Assembly: GCF_001422665.1 (NCBI RefSeq)
Contig: NZ_LMLU01000001.1
Location: 850,797-914,796 of the forward strand
Direction of reading: 5' to 3'
From: Arthrobacter sp. Leaf234
Lineage (GTDB): Bacteria; Actinomycetota; Actinomycetes; Actinomycetales; Micrococcaceae
Length of the DNA: 64,000 nucleotides
Positions 35,120 to 44,407 of the stretch are shown piece by piece. The notes beneath the pieces were generated by a model. That model was not told where the DNA came from. It was given only the letters and a program-made list of their open reading frames with translations, and did no database searches. A program made the translations under genes and the position numbers. Every line of letters begins with the position of its first letter. The first letter of the stretch is position 1.

Positions 35120-36165
35120 CGCAGGACGCCGACCCGGGTCCAGGCGTCCGCGACGGCCCCGGCTCCGCGGCTGTCCGGGCCGAAGCGTCGGCCCGCGGCG
35201 TCCTGCGTGGCCTGCGCGAAGGTGGGGAAATCACAGTCCGGGGGGATGGTGCCGCTGAGTACGGCGTCGTACCAGATGCGCCCCACGCCCGTCCACGCCT
35301 CGCCGCCCAGCGCCGTGGCGGCGAGGTAGAACGCGTGGTTGGGGATGCCGGAGTTGATGTGCACTCCTCCGTTGTCCGACGTCGTCTCGACATAGTCCCC
35401 CATGGTGGCCGGCTGCGGGTCCTTGCCGAGGACGTCGTCGTCGTAGGCGGTGCCCGGTGCCTTCAGTGAGCGCAGCGCCTCGCCGCGCACCGAGGGGGTG
35501 AAGATGCCCGCCCCGACGAGCCAGGTCGCCGATGCGGCGTCCTGCCCGAGATCGCGCTGTTCCACGAGCACGCCGAAGACGTCGGAGAGTGATTCGTTGA
35601 GGGCGCCCGACTGGCCCTGGTACTCGAGGTTGGTGGAGTACTGGGTGAAGCCGTGCGTCAGTTCGTGGCTGATGACCGTGAGCGACGCCGTGAAGCGGCC
35701 GAAGATCTCGCCGTCGCCGTCACCGAAGACCATGCGTTCGCCGTCCCAGAACGCGTTGTCGTAGTTCGAGCCGTAGTGCACGGTGGCATCGAGGCGCTTC
35801 CCTGCTCCGTCGATCGAGGACCGCCCGTACTCCTCGCTGAACAGGCGGTAGGTGGACCCGAGCCCGTCGTAGGCCTCGTCCGCGGCGACATCACCGGTGG
35901 GGGGTGCTCCCTCCGCGCGGACGACCTCGCCCGGGAGCTCCTCCCGACCGCCGGCGTCGTGGATGCGTCGGGTGAGGCTACCGGCGATCGCCGACCCGCG
36001 ACGCACCGGGGCGCGCAGGGCCTCGGACCGCTCGCGGAGGACCGGGTCCAGTTCCAGGAGGGCGTGCCGCGCGGCGGTGGACGCCCCGGAGAGGCGGGGG
36101 TCCTGCAGGGCGGCGAGCCGGGTGAGCAGGTGTGGCGGGACGATGCCGCAGTGGATTCTCTGCAT
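35116..36165 (-). CDS. M4-family metalloprotease (protealysin-like)
   Basis: This 349-residue zinc protease has the thermolysin catalytic motif HELTH (H167, E168, H171) with the third ligand E191 in NESLSD. A later active-site His lies in GGVHINSGIPNHAF. The N-terminal 50 residues form the short propeptide typical of protealysin-like enzymes, including PPHLLTRLA. There is no signal peptide, also typical of the group. ATG 36165 follows a GAGGAGG ribosome binding site. The emfourin gene downstream is co-transcribed and likely encodes its inhibitor. The peptidase is complete and should be active. Confidence 0.93.
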   Translation of the reverse strand: MQRIHCGIVPPHLLTRLAALQDPRLSGASTAARHALLELDPVLRERSEALRAPVRRGSAIAGSLTRRIHDAGGREELPGEVVRAEGAPPTGDVAADEAYDGLGSTYRLFSEEYGRSSIDGAGKRLDATVHYGSNYDNAFWDGERMVFGDGDGEIFGRFTASLTVISHELTHGFTQYSTNLEYQGQSGALNESLSDVFGVLVEQRDLGQDAASATWLVGAGIFTPSVRGEALRSLKAPGTAYDDDVLGKDPQPATMGDYVETTSDNGGVHINSGIPNHAFYLAATALGGEAWTGVGRIWYDAVLSGTIPPDCDFPTFAQATQDAAGRRFGPDSRGAGAVADAWTRVGVLR

Positions 36166-36232
36166 GGGGGCCTCCTCGGATTGGTCCCACCGTAGACCCG
36201 TGGTCCGACATTCGGGCCCGCCCGGTGGCCCG

Positions 36233-36238
36233 TAGTCT
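36233..36238 (+). promoter_or_regulatory. Leaderless -10 element (TAGTCT)
   Basis: TAGTCT ends seven bases before the ATG of the tryptophan dioxygenase gene at 36245. Confidence 0.55.
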
Positions 36239-36244
36239 TTCCGG

Positions 36245-37099
36245 ATGAGCGTGCAGCGGAATACCCGTGACCTGGAGCAGGGGATCGAACGGGACTTCTC
36301 GGACAAGATGAGCTACGGCTCCTACCTGGAACTCGGGAAGCTGCTCGACGCGCAGCACCCCGTGAGCTCGCCCGAGCACCACGACGAGATGCTGTTCATC
36401 ATCCAGCACCAGACCTCCGAGCTGTGGCTGAAGCTGGTGCTGCACGAACTGCGGGCCGTGCGGCTGCACCTGCAGGCGGACGATCTCCGGGCGGCCATGA
36501 AGGGGATCGCCCGCATCAAGCACATCCAGCGCTCGCTGACGGAGCAGTGGTCCGTGCTGGCGACGCTGACGCCCTCCGAGTACGCCGAGTTCCGCGGGGA
36601 TCTCGGTGCGTCGAGTGGTTTCCAGTCCTACCAGTACCGCGCCGTCGAGTTCCTCCTCGGCAACAAGAACGCCGCCATGGTCGATGTGTTCGACGCCGAT
36701 CCTGCAGCGCAGGCCCTGCTGACGGAACTCCTGGGTCAGAGCAGCATCTACGACGAGTTCATCGCCCTGCTGGCCGGGCGCGGGTATCCGGTCCCGGATG
36801 CTCTCCTGCATCGCGACGTCCGTCTGGCCCACGAGTTCAGCCCGGACCTCGTCGCCGTGTACAAGCTGGTGTACGAGGACGCCGCCGCGCACTGGGACAT
36901 CTACGAGGCGTGCGAGGAGCTGGTGGACCTCGAGGACAACTTCCAGCTGTGGCGCTTCCGCCATCTGAAGACCGTGGCCCGGACCATCGGCTTCAAGACG
37001 GGTACGGGAGGATCCTCCGGCGTCGGCTTCCTCCAGCGTGCCCTGGAGCTCACGTTCTTCCCGGAGCTCTTCGCCGTGCGCACCGAGATCGGTCGCTGA
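36245..37099 (+). CDS. kynA: Tryptophan 2,3-dioxygenase
   Basis: This 284-residue haem enzyme opens the indole ring of L-tryptophan to give N-formylkynurenine. The family features are MSYGSYLELGKLLDAQHP, HDEMLFIIQHQTSELWLKLVLHEL (substrate and haem pocket), SGFQSYQYRAVEFLLGNKN, and the C-terminal block QLWRFRHLKTVARTIGFKTGTGGSSGVGFL that includes the haem-ligand His. Length is normal. It has a leaderless promoter and is not in an operon with kynureninase or formamidase, so the rest of the pathway is elsewhere. The M4 protease gene is divergent. Confidence 0.96.
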   Translation: MSVQRNTRDLEQGIERDFSDKMSYGSYLELGKLLDAQHPVSSPEHHDEMLFIIQHQTSELWLKLVLHELRAVRLHLQADDLRAAMKGIARIKHIQRSLTEQWSVLATLTPSEYAEFRGDLGASSGFQSYQYRAVEFLLGNKNAAMVDVFDADPAAQALLTELLGQSSIYDEFIALLAGRGYPVPDALLHRDVRLAHEFSPDLVAVYKLVYEDAAAHWDIYEACEELVDLEDNFQLWRFRHLKTVARTIGFKTGTGGSSGVGFLQRALELTFFPELFAVRTEIGR

Positions 37100-37175
37100 C
37101 GCCGCTGTCGGAGCCGTCGTCACCGCCCCGTCGACGCCCCGTCGCCGACGCACCGGGCACCCGTGGTGCGGCTGG

Positions 37176-37181
37176 TAGTTT
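37176..37181 (+). promoter_or_regulatory. Leaderless -10 element (TAGTTT)
   Basis: TAGTTT ends seven bases before the GTG of dcd at 37188. Confidence 0.55.
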
Positions 37182-37187
37182 TGGACG

Positions 37188-37763
37188 GTGCTGATCTCAG
37201 ACCGCGACATCCGAGCAGAAATCGCCGCCCACCGGATCGTCCTCGAACCGCACGATCCGCTCATGGTGCAGCCCTCCAGCGTCGACGTGCGCATCGACCG
37301 CTACTTCCGGCTCTTCGACAACCACAAGTACGCGCACATCGATCCGGCGGAGGACCAGCCGGACCTCACGCGCCTCGTCGAGGTGGCTCCTGACGAGCCG
37401 TTCATCCTGCACCCCGGCGAGTTCGTGCTCGGGTCGACCTACGAGACCGTGACCCTGCCGGACGACATCGCGGCCCGGCTCGAGGGCAAGTCGTCGCTCG
37501 GTCGCCTGGGGCTCCTGACCCACTCCACCGCCGGCTTCATCGATCCCGGGTTCTCCGGCCACGTGACCCTCGAACTGTCCAACATGGCGACGCTGCCGAT
37601 CAAGCTGTGGCCGGGCTCCAAGATCGGGCAGCTGTGCTTCTTCAAGCTGACCTCGCCCGCCGAGCACCCCTACGGCTCGGGTGAGTACGGCAACCGCTAC
37701 CAGGGGCAGCGGGGCCCGACGGCGTCGCGCAGCCACCTGAACTTCCACCGCACCGACATCTAG
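37188..37763 (+). CDS. dcd: dCTP deaminase (possibly bifunctional, dUMP-forming)
   Basis: This 191-residue trimeric enzyme converts dCTP to dUTP or directly to dUMP for thymidylate synthesis. The start is [12 protein letters not shown], with GTG as start codon. The active-site block is [34 protein letters not shown], whose Ser, Arg and Glu side chains are catalytic. The C-terminal tail is [15 protein letters not shown]. Actinobacterial enzymes of this subfamily can be bifunctional (deaminase plus diphosphatase), and this one has the same overall motif set, but the distinction needs experiment. It has its own leaderless promoter. Confidence 0.95.
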   Translation: MLISDRDIRAEIAAHRIVLEPHDPLMVQPSSVDVRIDRYFRLFDNHKYAHIDPAEDQPDLTRLVEVAPDEPFILHPGEFVLGSTYETVTLPDDIAARLEGKSSLGRLGLLTHSTAGFIDPGFSGHVTLELSNMATLPIKLWPGSKIGQLCFFKLTSPAEHPYGSGEYGNRYQGQRGPTASRSHLNFHRTDI

Positions 37764-37771
37764 GGCGGCCC

Positions 37772-37790
37772 GTCCCGGCCGCACCGGGAC
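37772..37790. terminator. Terminator-like hairpin between dcd and the convergent MFS gene
   Basis: GTCCCGG (37772-37778) pairs with CCGGGAC (37784-37790) around CCGCA. The stem is short, so support is moderate. Confidence 0.5.
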
Positions 37791-37795
37791 CGCGG

Positions 37796-39184
37796 CTACG
37801 CCTCGGGCACGACGGCGCGCGTCACCTGCGCGGGCGGCTTGACCGGGAGGAGCACGAGGAGTCCGGCGAGCAGGACCACGAGGATCCCGATCACGCCGTA
37901 GAGCTGGGACCCGAAAAGTCCGATGCAGAGGGCGAACAGGGTCGGTGCGAGGAAGCTCACGGCCCTGCCGGTGGTCGCATAGAGGCCGAACAGCTCACCC
38001 TCGTCCCCGACAGGGGCGAGCCGCGCGAGATAGGCACGCGACGAGGCCTGCGCCGGGCCCACGAAGAGCGTCAGCAGCAGTCCGAAGACCCAGAACGTGG
38101 TGTCGGAGGTCCACTGCATGCCGAAGAAGGAATACGTCTCGGTGCCGAGCAGGAGGATCGCCGAGCCGGCGACCAGCAGTCCCACCAGCGCTCCGATGAT
38201 GACGCGCTTGGGTCCGATGCGGTCGTCCAGGAAGCCGCCGACCACCGCTCCGATCGCGGCGATCACGTTCGCCGCGATGGCGAAGACGATCACCATGCTC
38301 GGCGAGAAGTCGAATGCGCCGGCCGCGAGGATGCCGCCGAAGGTGAAGACGGCCGCGAGCCCGTCGCGGAAGATGGCGCTCGCGAGCAGGAAGTAGATGG
38401 TGTGGGGACTCTCGCGGTAGATGGTCCGCACCCTGCGGACGAGCAGCCCGTAGGAGGCGAGGTAGCCGAGCTGCGCGGCCCTGGCCCGCCGTGGCACCTC
38501 CGGCACGGCGAACATCACGGGCAGCGCGAAGGCCGCGAACCACAGGGCGGAGAACACCGCCACGAGCCTGATGTTCAGCCCGTTCTCACTCGAGGCCCCG
38601 GCCCAGTCGACGACCGGCTGGATGAACACCACGAGCACCACGACGAGGGCCACGATCCCGCCGACGTACCCCATGGCCCAGCCGAACCCGCTCACGCGGC
38701 CCACGGTGGCGGGCGTGGAGATCTGCGTCAGCATCGCGTTGTAGTTGACGCCGGCGAACTCGAAGAAGATGTTGGCGGCGGCGATCAGCGCCACTCCGAG
38801 GATCAGCATGCCGGGGCTCGGGAGGACGAAGAAGCAGAGCGCCGTCAGGACGGCGACGATCAGGCTGTTCACGCCGAGCCACAGCTTGCGGCGGCCACCG
38901 GAGTCGGACCGCTGCCCGGTGACCGGGGCGAGCAGGGCGATCAGCAGGCCGGCGCCGGCAAGACCCCAGCCGAGGACCTGCGATGCGCGCTCCTCCCCGC
39001 CGAACGCCTCGGACGTGAGGTAGACGGTGAAGACGAAGGTCGTCATGACGGCGTTGAAGGCCGCGGACCCCCAGTCCCACGATGCCCAGGCGAGGACCGG
39101 CCTGCTGAAGATGCGACCGGTGCCTACGGACGGCTGGGGTTCGGGGGTGTCGGCAGGCTGAGGGGCCTGCTGGTAGGTGCTCAT
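37796..39184 (-). CDS. MFS transporter, UMF1/Atg22-like family
   Basis: This 462-residue transporter has 12 predicted membrane helices after a 25-residue Pro-rich tail. The start of the first helix, ASWDWGSAAFNAVMTTFVFTVYL, is the signature of the UMF1/Atg22 group, as is GVNYNAMLTQISTPATVGRVSGFGWAMGYVGG. The central loop between helices 6 and 7 is RARAAQLGYLASYGLLVRRVR. The family in yeast exports amino acids from the vacuole; bacterial substrates are unknown. It is convergent with dcd and divergent from mrpA. Confidence 0.85.
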   Translation of the reverse strand: MSTYQQAPQPADTPEPQPSVGTGRIFSRPVLAWASWDWGSAAFNAVMTTFVFTVYLTSEAFGGEERASQVLGWGLAGAGLLIALLAPVTGQRSDSGGRRKLWLGVNSLIVAVLTALCFFVLPSPGMLILGVALIAAANIFFEFAGVNYNAMLTQISTPATVGRVSGFGWAMGYVGGIVALVVVLVVFIQPVVDWAGASSENGLNIRLVAVFSALWFAAFALPVMFAVPEVPRRARAAQLGYLASYGLLVRRVRTIYRESPHTIYFLLASAIFRDGLAAVFTFGGILAAGAFDFSPSMVIVFAIAANVIAAIGAVVGGFLDDRIGPKRVIIGALVGLLVAGSAILLLGTETYSFFGMQWTSDTTFWVFGLLLTLFVGPAQASSRAYLARLAPVGDEGELFGLYATTGRAVSFLAPTLFALCIGLFGSQLYGVIGILVVLLAGLLVLLPVKPPAQVTRAVVPEA

Positions 39185-39324
39185 GAGCTGAATGCTAGCG
39201 CCGCATGACCTGTATCACAGGAGCGCCGCAGCAGGGGATGCCTCCGGGACAGTGGAAGCTTTGACCAATTCCAGTCGATAGACTGGGGGAGCCCGACCGA
39301 CCGCCACCGGAAGATCGAGACCCC

Positions 39325-42300
39325 ATGCTCACCGTGCTGATTGTGATGTTCGCCGGTGCGCTCGTGGCGCCCGCGCTCTTCGCCCGATTCGGCAGGTCCG
39401 CGTTCTTCGTCCTCGCCGCTGCTCCTGCGGGCGGCTTCGTCTGGCTCCTCGTGCAGCTGCCCGCCGTGCTGGGCTCCGACCAGGTGGCCCTCGACGGCGG
39501 GAGCGGCGCGCCGCCCTCGGTCACGGTGCCCTGGATCCCCAGCCTCCAGCTCGAGCTGGCCTTCCGGCTGGACGCGCTGGCGGCCGTGCTCTGCATCCTC
39601 ATTCTCGGCGTGGGCGCCCTCGTGCTGTTCTACTGTGCGCGCTACTTCAAGAGCGACGATCCCGACGTCGGGGCCTTCGGTGCCCAGCTGCTCGCGTTCG
39701 CCGCGTCGATGTTCGGGCTGGTCCTGGCCGACGACCTGATCCTCATGTTCATCTTCTGGGAACTGACGACGATCCTCTCCTACCTGCTGATCGGCTACTC
39801 CCGGCACAGGCTCTCAGCGCGCCGGTCCGCACTGCAGGCGCTCATCATCACCACCTTCGGCGGACTGGCGATGCTCGTGGGCCTCGTCATGATCGGCCAG
39901 ACGGCAGGGACCTACCGCATCTCGGAGATCCTCGCCTCGTCGGCGGACCTGGTGACGCGCGGGACCATCATCGACGTCGCCGTCGCGCTGGTCCTGGTCG
40001 GGGCCATCACGAAGTCGGCACTCGTCCCGTTCCACTTCTGGCTGCCGGGAGCCATGGCCGCGCCCACGCCGGTCAGCGCCTACCTGCACGCGGCCGCGAT
40101 GGTCAAGGCCGGGGTCTTCCTCGTCGCCCGCTTCGCCCCGGGCTTCGGCGAGACGGCCTTCTGGTACCCGGTCATCCTCGTGCTCGGGATGACCACCATG
40201 CTCCTCGGCGGGTGGCGGGCGCTCCGCCAGCACGACCTCAAGCTCGTGCTGGCCTACGGCACGGTGAGCCAGCTGGGCTTCCTCGTCATGGTCGTGGGGC
40301 TCGGCGGGCAGGACGGAGCCCTCGCGGGCCTCGGGCTGGTCCTCGCCCACGGCTTCTTCAAGGCGACCCTGTTCCTGGTGGTCGGCATCATCGACCACCA
40401 GTCCGGGACGCGTGACCTCCGGGTGCTGTCCGGCGTCGGGGCCACCTCACCGGCCCTGTTCGCCGTCGCGCTGGTCGCTGCCGGATCGATGGCCGGCGTG
40501 CCGCCGCTGCTCGGGTTCGTCGCCAAGGAATCTGTCTTCGAGGCCTTCGTGCACCGGGCCGGGGACGGCGTGGTCGGCACCCTCCTGCTGGGAGGGATCG
40601 TCCTCGGGTCCGTCCTCACCTTCGCCTACAGCGCCCGCTTCGTCTGGGGTGCCTTCGCCCTCAAGCACGGGGTACCGCGGACCGACTTCAAGCGCGTGCG
40701 CACCTCCTTCCTCCTGGCGCCCGCCGTCCTCGCGGTGGCCTCCGTGCTGTTCGGTGTGTGGCCGCTCCCGCTCGACGCCGTGATCCAGCCCTACGCCTCG
40801 CTCTTCCCCGTCGAGGGTGACACGGCGCACCTGGCGCTGTGGCACGGATTCAACCTCCCCCTCCTGCTCTCGGTGGTCACCATCGCTGCCGGTACCGCCC
40901 TGTACCTCCTGCGCGGTCCCTTCGAGCGACTGCAGGGGCGCCTGCCGTCCGCCCGTGACGCCGAGGTGGTGTACCGCTCCACCATCGGCGTGCTCGACGA
41001 CGTCGCGGTGGGCGTGACCGGGCGGACGCAGCGAGGCTCCCTCGCCTTCTATCTCTTCGTCATCCTCACCACGGCCGTCGTCACGCCGCTCACGGCCCTG
41101 ATCGTCTTCGACGCGCCGATGCCGGCAGACTTCCGCATCGCGGATTCGCCGGCCCAGGTCGCGGCGGCGGCCGCGATCCTGGTCGGCATCGTGGCCGCGC
41201 TCCGTGCCACCAAGCGCTTCATGGCGGTACTCATGGTGGGCATCACGGGCTACGGCATGGCGATCATCTATGCCCTCCACGGAGCTCCTGACCTGGCCCT
41301 GACGCAGATGCTCGTCGAGACGATCGTGCTGGTCGCCTTCGTCCTGGCACTGCGCTCGCTGCCGGCCCGCCTGTGGAACCGCGCGGAGAGCAGGCACCGC
41401 CTGCTGCGGGCGGGCCTCGGGATCGCCTTCGGCGGCATCATGGCGGTGATCGCGATGTCGGCAATGGCCTCCCGGAACTCCGCTCCCATCTCGATCGCCT
41501 ACCCGGGCATGGCCTACGACGAGGGCGGCGGCGCGAATGCCGTCAACGTGCTCCTGGTCGACATCCGGGCATGGGACACGCTCGGCGAGATCACCGTGCT
41601 CGCCATCGCGGCGACCGGTATCGCGAGCCTCATCTTCGTCCGCGGGCGGGGGGACAAGCGGCGCCGGGCCGACGGCGTCGAGGACGGCTCGGTGGACCGC
41701 GGGCAGGAACCGCTCGACGCCGGTGGGCGGGCCGGTGCCGCGCGTGCCCTGGCGATGAGGTTCGCGGACGTCAGCCGCGATCCGTGGCTCGTCGCCGGTC
41801 GTACCCTGGCCCCGGAGCGCCGCTCCATCATCTTCGAGGTCATCACGCGGCTGCTCTTCCACACGATCATCGTGCTCTCCGTCTACCTGCTGGTCGCCGG
41901 TCACAACCTGCCCGGCGGCGGCTTCGCCGGAGGCCTCACCGCGGGCCTCGCCCTGGCCATCCGATACCTGGCGGGCGGACGGTTCGAACTGGCGGAGGCC
42001 AGCCCGGTGAGCGCCGGAACCCTCCTCGGCGCCGGACTCGCGATCGTGACCCTGACGGCGATCGCGCCCCTGTTCCTCGGCGGGGCCGTCCTGGAGAGCT
42101 ACATCCTCGAGTTCTGGCTGCCCGTCTTCGGCGACGTGAAGTTCGTGACGTCCACCATCTTCGACATCGGCGTCTACATCATCGTCGTCGGCCTGGTCCT
42201 CGACGTCCTGCGGAGCCTCGGATCGGAGATCGACGAACGCGCGGAATCGGACGACCCTGTCGCCGAGGACACCGGGGCCGACGCCCTCGTCCCACCCGCC

Positions 42301-42327
42301 ACCGAGGCAGAGGGAGTACGGCCATGA
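39325..42327 (+). CDS. mrpA: Na+/H+ antiporter subunit A (with MrpB domain)
   Basis: This 1000-residue subunit is the largest part of the multisubunit Na+/H+ antiporter. Residues about 1-500 are NuoL-like, with the proton-channel residues in EFWELTTILSYLLIG-type and VPFHFWLPGAMAAPTPVSAYLHAAAMVKAGVFL stretches. Residues about 590-720 form the DUF4040-type module (ITGYGMAIIYALHGAPDLALTQMLVETIVLVAFVLALRSLP). The last 160 residues contain the MrpB domain (VSVYLLVAGHNLPGGGFAGGLTAGLALAIRYLAGG), so B is fused to A. A -10-like TAGACT (39279-39284) lies upstream. Overlaps join it to mrpC-G. Confidence 0.95.
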   Translation: MLTVLIVMFAGALVAPALFARFGRSAFFVLAAAPAGGFVWLLVQLPAVLGSDQVALDGGSGAPPSVTVPWIPSLQLELAFRLDALAAVLCILILGVGALVLFYCARYFKSDDPDVGAFGAQLLAFAASMFGLVLADDLILMFIFWELTTILSYLLIGYSRHRLSARRSALQALIITTFGGLAMLVGLVMIGQTAGTYRISEILASSADLVTRGTIIDVAVALVLVGAITKSALVPFHFWLPGAMAAPTPVSAYLHAAAMVKAGVFLVARFAPGFGETAFWYPVILVLGMTTMLLGGWRALRQHDLKLVLAYGTVSQLGFLVMVVGLGGQDGALAGLGLVLAHGFFKATLFLVVGIIDHQSGTRDLRVLSGVGATSPALFAVALVAAGSMAGVPPLLGFVAKESVFEAFVHRAGDGVVGTLLLGGIVLGSVLTFAYSARFVWGAFALKHGVPRTDFKRVRTSFLLAPAVLAVASVLFGVWPLPLDAVIQPYASLFPVEGDTAHLALWHGFNLPLLLSVVTIAAGTALYLLRGPFERLQGRLPSARDAEVVYRSTIGVLDDVAVGVTGRTQRGSLAFYLFVILTTAVVTPLTALIVFDAPMPADFRIADSPAQVAAAAAILVGIVAALRATKRFMAVLMVGITGYGMAIIYALHGAPDLALTQMLVETIVLVAFVLALRSLPARLWNRAESRHRLLRAGLGIAFGGIMAVIAMSAMASRNSAPISIAYPGMAYDEGGGANAVNVLLVDIRAWDTLGEITVLAIAATGIASLIFVRGRGDKRRRADGVEDGSVDRGQEPLDAGGRAGAARALAMRFADVSRDPWLVAGRTLAPERRSIIFEVITRLLFHTIIVLSVYLLVAGHNLPGGGFAGGLTAGLALAIRYLAGGRFELAEASPVSAGTLLGAGLAIVTLTAIAPLFLGGAVLESYILEFWLPVFGDVKFVTSTIFDIGVYIIVVGLVLDVLRSLGSEIDERAESDDPVAEDTGADALVPPATEAEGVRP

Positions 42328-42800
42328 CGGTCAACATCACGCTGATCGTCCTCATGGCGGCCTTCTTCGCCGCGGGCATCTACCTCCTGCTCGAGCGCAG
42401 CCTCACCCGGGTGCTCCTCGGCCTGATCCTGCTCGGCAACGGCGCGAACATCCTGATCCTGGCGACGAGCGGCCCGAGCGGGAGATCCCCGCTGTACACC
42501 GCGGGGACTCCCGCGGAGGAGTACACCGACAGCCTGCCGCAGGCCCTGATCCTGACGGCGATCGTGATCACCTTCGCCGTCACGGCGTTCATGCTCGGCA
42601 TCATCTACCGGTCCTGGGTGCTGGGCCGCGTGGACGACGTGCAGGACGATCCCGAGGACCGCAGGGTCGCCGACCAGGACAGCTACGACTACGAGGACGA
42701 CGCCGACATCATCGCCGACACCACCGAGTTCAGTGAGGCGGAGGATCCGTCCGCCGCTGCCGCCGCCGATCGCGCGGGCAGAACGGAAGGACCCCGATGA
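42324..42800 (+). CDS. mrpC: Na+/H+ antiporter subunit C
   Basis: This 158-residue subunit is NuoK-like with three helices (ITLIVLMAAFFAAGIYLLLERSLTRVLLGLILLGNGANILIL, ALILTAIVITFAVTAFML). The NuoK-type hallmark GNGANIL is present. The last 60 residues are an acidic, Asp/Glu-rich tail, longer than in Bacillus MrpC (about 113 residues). The ATG overlaps the mrpA stop by four bases and the stop overlaps mrpD by four bases, so translation is coupled. Because MrpB is fused to MrpA, C is the second gene of the operon. Confidence 0.94.
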   Translation: MTVNITLIVLMAAFFAAGIYLLLERSLTRVLLGLILLGNGANILILATSGPSGRSPLYTAGTPAEEYTDSLPQALILTAIVITFAVTAFMLGIIYRSWVLGRVDDVQDDPEDRRVADQDSYDYEDDADIIADTTEFSEAEDPSAAAAADRAGRTEGPR

Positions 42801-44407
42801 TCGCCGCGGACCTCGCCCCGCTCGCCGTCGTCCTGCCCTTCCTCGGGGCCGCGGTGACCTTCATCCTGATCCGCCACGCCCGGGCGCAGCGGGCGGTGAG
42901 CATCTCGACGCTCAGTGTGACGCTCCTGATCGAGGTGGTGATGCTCATCTCTGCCCCGTCCGCCGGCACGCACGCCGTGAAGCTCGGCGGCTGGGAGCCA
43001 CCCTTCGGGATCGTGCTCGTCGTCGACCAGTTCTCGGCGCTGATGCTCGTGGTGTCCTCCGCCGTCAGCCTCTCGGTGCTGATCTATGCCGCCGGCCAGG
43101 GGATGGCGGACGGCGACGAGGACGGGCCGGTCTCGATCTTCCACCCCACCTACCTGATCCTGGTGGCAGGGGTGTCCAACGCTTTCCTGACCGGGGACCT
43201 CTTCAACCTGTACGTCGGATTCGAGATCCTCCTCACCGCGAGCTACGTCCTCATGACGCTCGGCGGGACCGCCCCGCGCATCCGTGCGGGCGTGACCTAC
43301 GTCGTCGTGAGCGTGGTGTCGTCCATGCTGTTCCTCATCGCGATCGCGATGATCTACGGAGCCACGGGGACCATCAACATGGCGGATCTCGCCGTGAAGC
43401 TGGAGTCGGTGGACCCGGCGACACAACTGGTCCTCCATCTCATGCTGCTCGTGGCCTTCGGCATCAAGGCCGCGGTCTTCCCGCTCTCCTTCTGGCTCCC
43501 CGACTCCTACCCCACCGCACCGGCTCCCGTGACCGCGGTGTTCGCGGGTCTGCTGACGAAGGTGGGCGTGTACGCGATGGTGCGCGTGGAGACGCTGCTC
43601 TTCCCGGGTGACCGCATCAACTCCCTCCTCATGGTGGTCGCCCTGCTGACCATGGTGGTGGGCATCCTCGGCGCCCTGGCGCAGTCGGACATCAAGAGGC
43701 TGCTCTCCTTCACCCTCGTCAGCCATATCGGCTACATGGTGTTCGGGCTCGCGATCTCCACGCGGATCGGCCTCGGCGCGGCCGTCTACTACGTGGCCCA
43801 CCACATCATCGTGCAGACCAGCCTCTTCCTCGTGACGGGGCTGATCGAGCGCCGTGGTGGGACGGCGAACGTGGACCGGCTCGGCGGGCTCGCGAAGCTG
43901 TCGCCGCTGCTCGGGCTCCTGTTCTTCCTGCCGGCCATGAACCTCGCCGGGATCCCGCCGTTCTCCGGTTTCCTCGGCAAGCTCGGCCTGATCCAGGCGG
44001 GCGTGGAACTCGGCACACCCCTCGCCTACGTGCTGGTGGCCGGGGGAGTGGCGACCAGCCTGCTCACACTGCTCGTGATGGCCCGCGTATGGAACCGTGC
44101 GTTCTGGCGCAGCCCGGCCGATGCCGAGGACCCTGATCCCATCCTCCTCGCGAGCAAGGCCGACGGCTCGAGCGTCGGGACCTCCCGCCACGTGACCGGC
44201 GAGGACACCGGTCGGTTCGCCGGCAAGGACCCCGTGCGGCTGCTGCCGGCGAGCATGACCGGCCCCACGATCGGCCTCGTCGCCCTGGGGCTCGCGCTGA
44301 CCGTCCTCGCGGGGCCGCTGTTCACCCTGAGCGACGGCGCCGCGCAGGAGATGCTCGACCGCACGCCGTACATCGAGGCCGTCCTCGGAGCGGGGGCCGA
44401 CCGATGA
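42797..44407 (+). CDS. mrpD: Na+/H+ antiporter subunit D
   Basis: This 536-residue NuoM/NuoN-like membrane subunit has about 14 helices. Proton-path residues are visible in TGDLFNLYVGFEILLTASYVLMTLGG (Glu) and AFGIKAAVFPLSFWLPDSYPTAPAPVTAVFAGLLTKVGVYAM (Lys). The pattern QSDIKRLLSFTLVSHIGYMVFGLAI is also typical. It follows mrpC with a four-base overlap and precedes mrpE likewise. Together with MrpA it forms the ion-translocating core. Confidence 0.95.
   Translation: MIAADLAPLAVVLPFLGAAVTFILIRHARAQRAVSISTLSVTLLIEVVMLISAPSAGTHAVKLGGWEPPFGIVLVVDQFSALMLVVSSAVSLSVLIYAAGQGMADGDEDGPVSIFHPTYLILVAGVSNAFLTGDLFNLYVGFEILLTASYVLMTLGGTAPRIRAGVTYVVVSVVSSMLFLIAIAMIYGATGTINMADLAVKLESVDPATQLVLHLMLLVAFGIKAAVFPLSFWLPDSYPTAPAPVTAVFAGLLTKVGVYAMVRVETLLFPGDRINSLLMVVALLTMVVGILGALAQSDIKRLLSFTLVSHIGYMVFGLAISTRIGLGAAVYYVAHHIIVQTSLFLVTGLIERRGGTANVDRLGGLAKLSPLLGLLFFLPAMNLAGIPPFSGFLGKLGLIQAGVELGTPLAYVLVAGGVATSLLTLLVMARVWNRAFWRSPADAEDPDPILLASKADGSSVGTSRHVTGEDTGRFAGKDPVRLLPASMTGPTIGLVALGLALTVLAGPLFTLSDGAAQEMLDRTPYIEAVLGAGADR

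Noticed and set aside
39261-39284. TTGACC and TAGACT as a promoter pair for mrpA
   Set aside because: The spacer is only 12 bases, too short for a sigma-A promoter; only the -10-like hexamer is mentioned in the mrpA entry.
40447-41904. Minus-strand frame opposite mrpA
   Set aside because: Antisense shadow of a clear membrane protein gene; it is charged and repetitive with no domain.
42689-44191. Minus-strand frame opposite mrpC/mrpD
   Set aside because: His/Glu/Asp-rich antisense shadow with no start signal; the plus strand holds two overlapping mrp genes.
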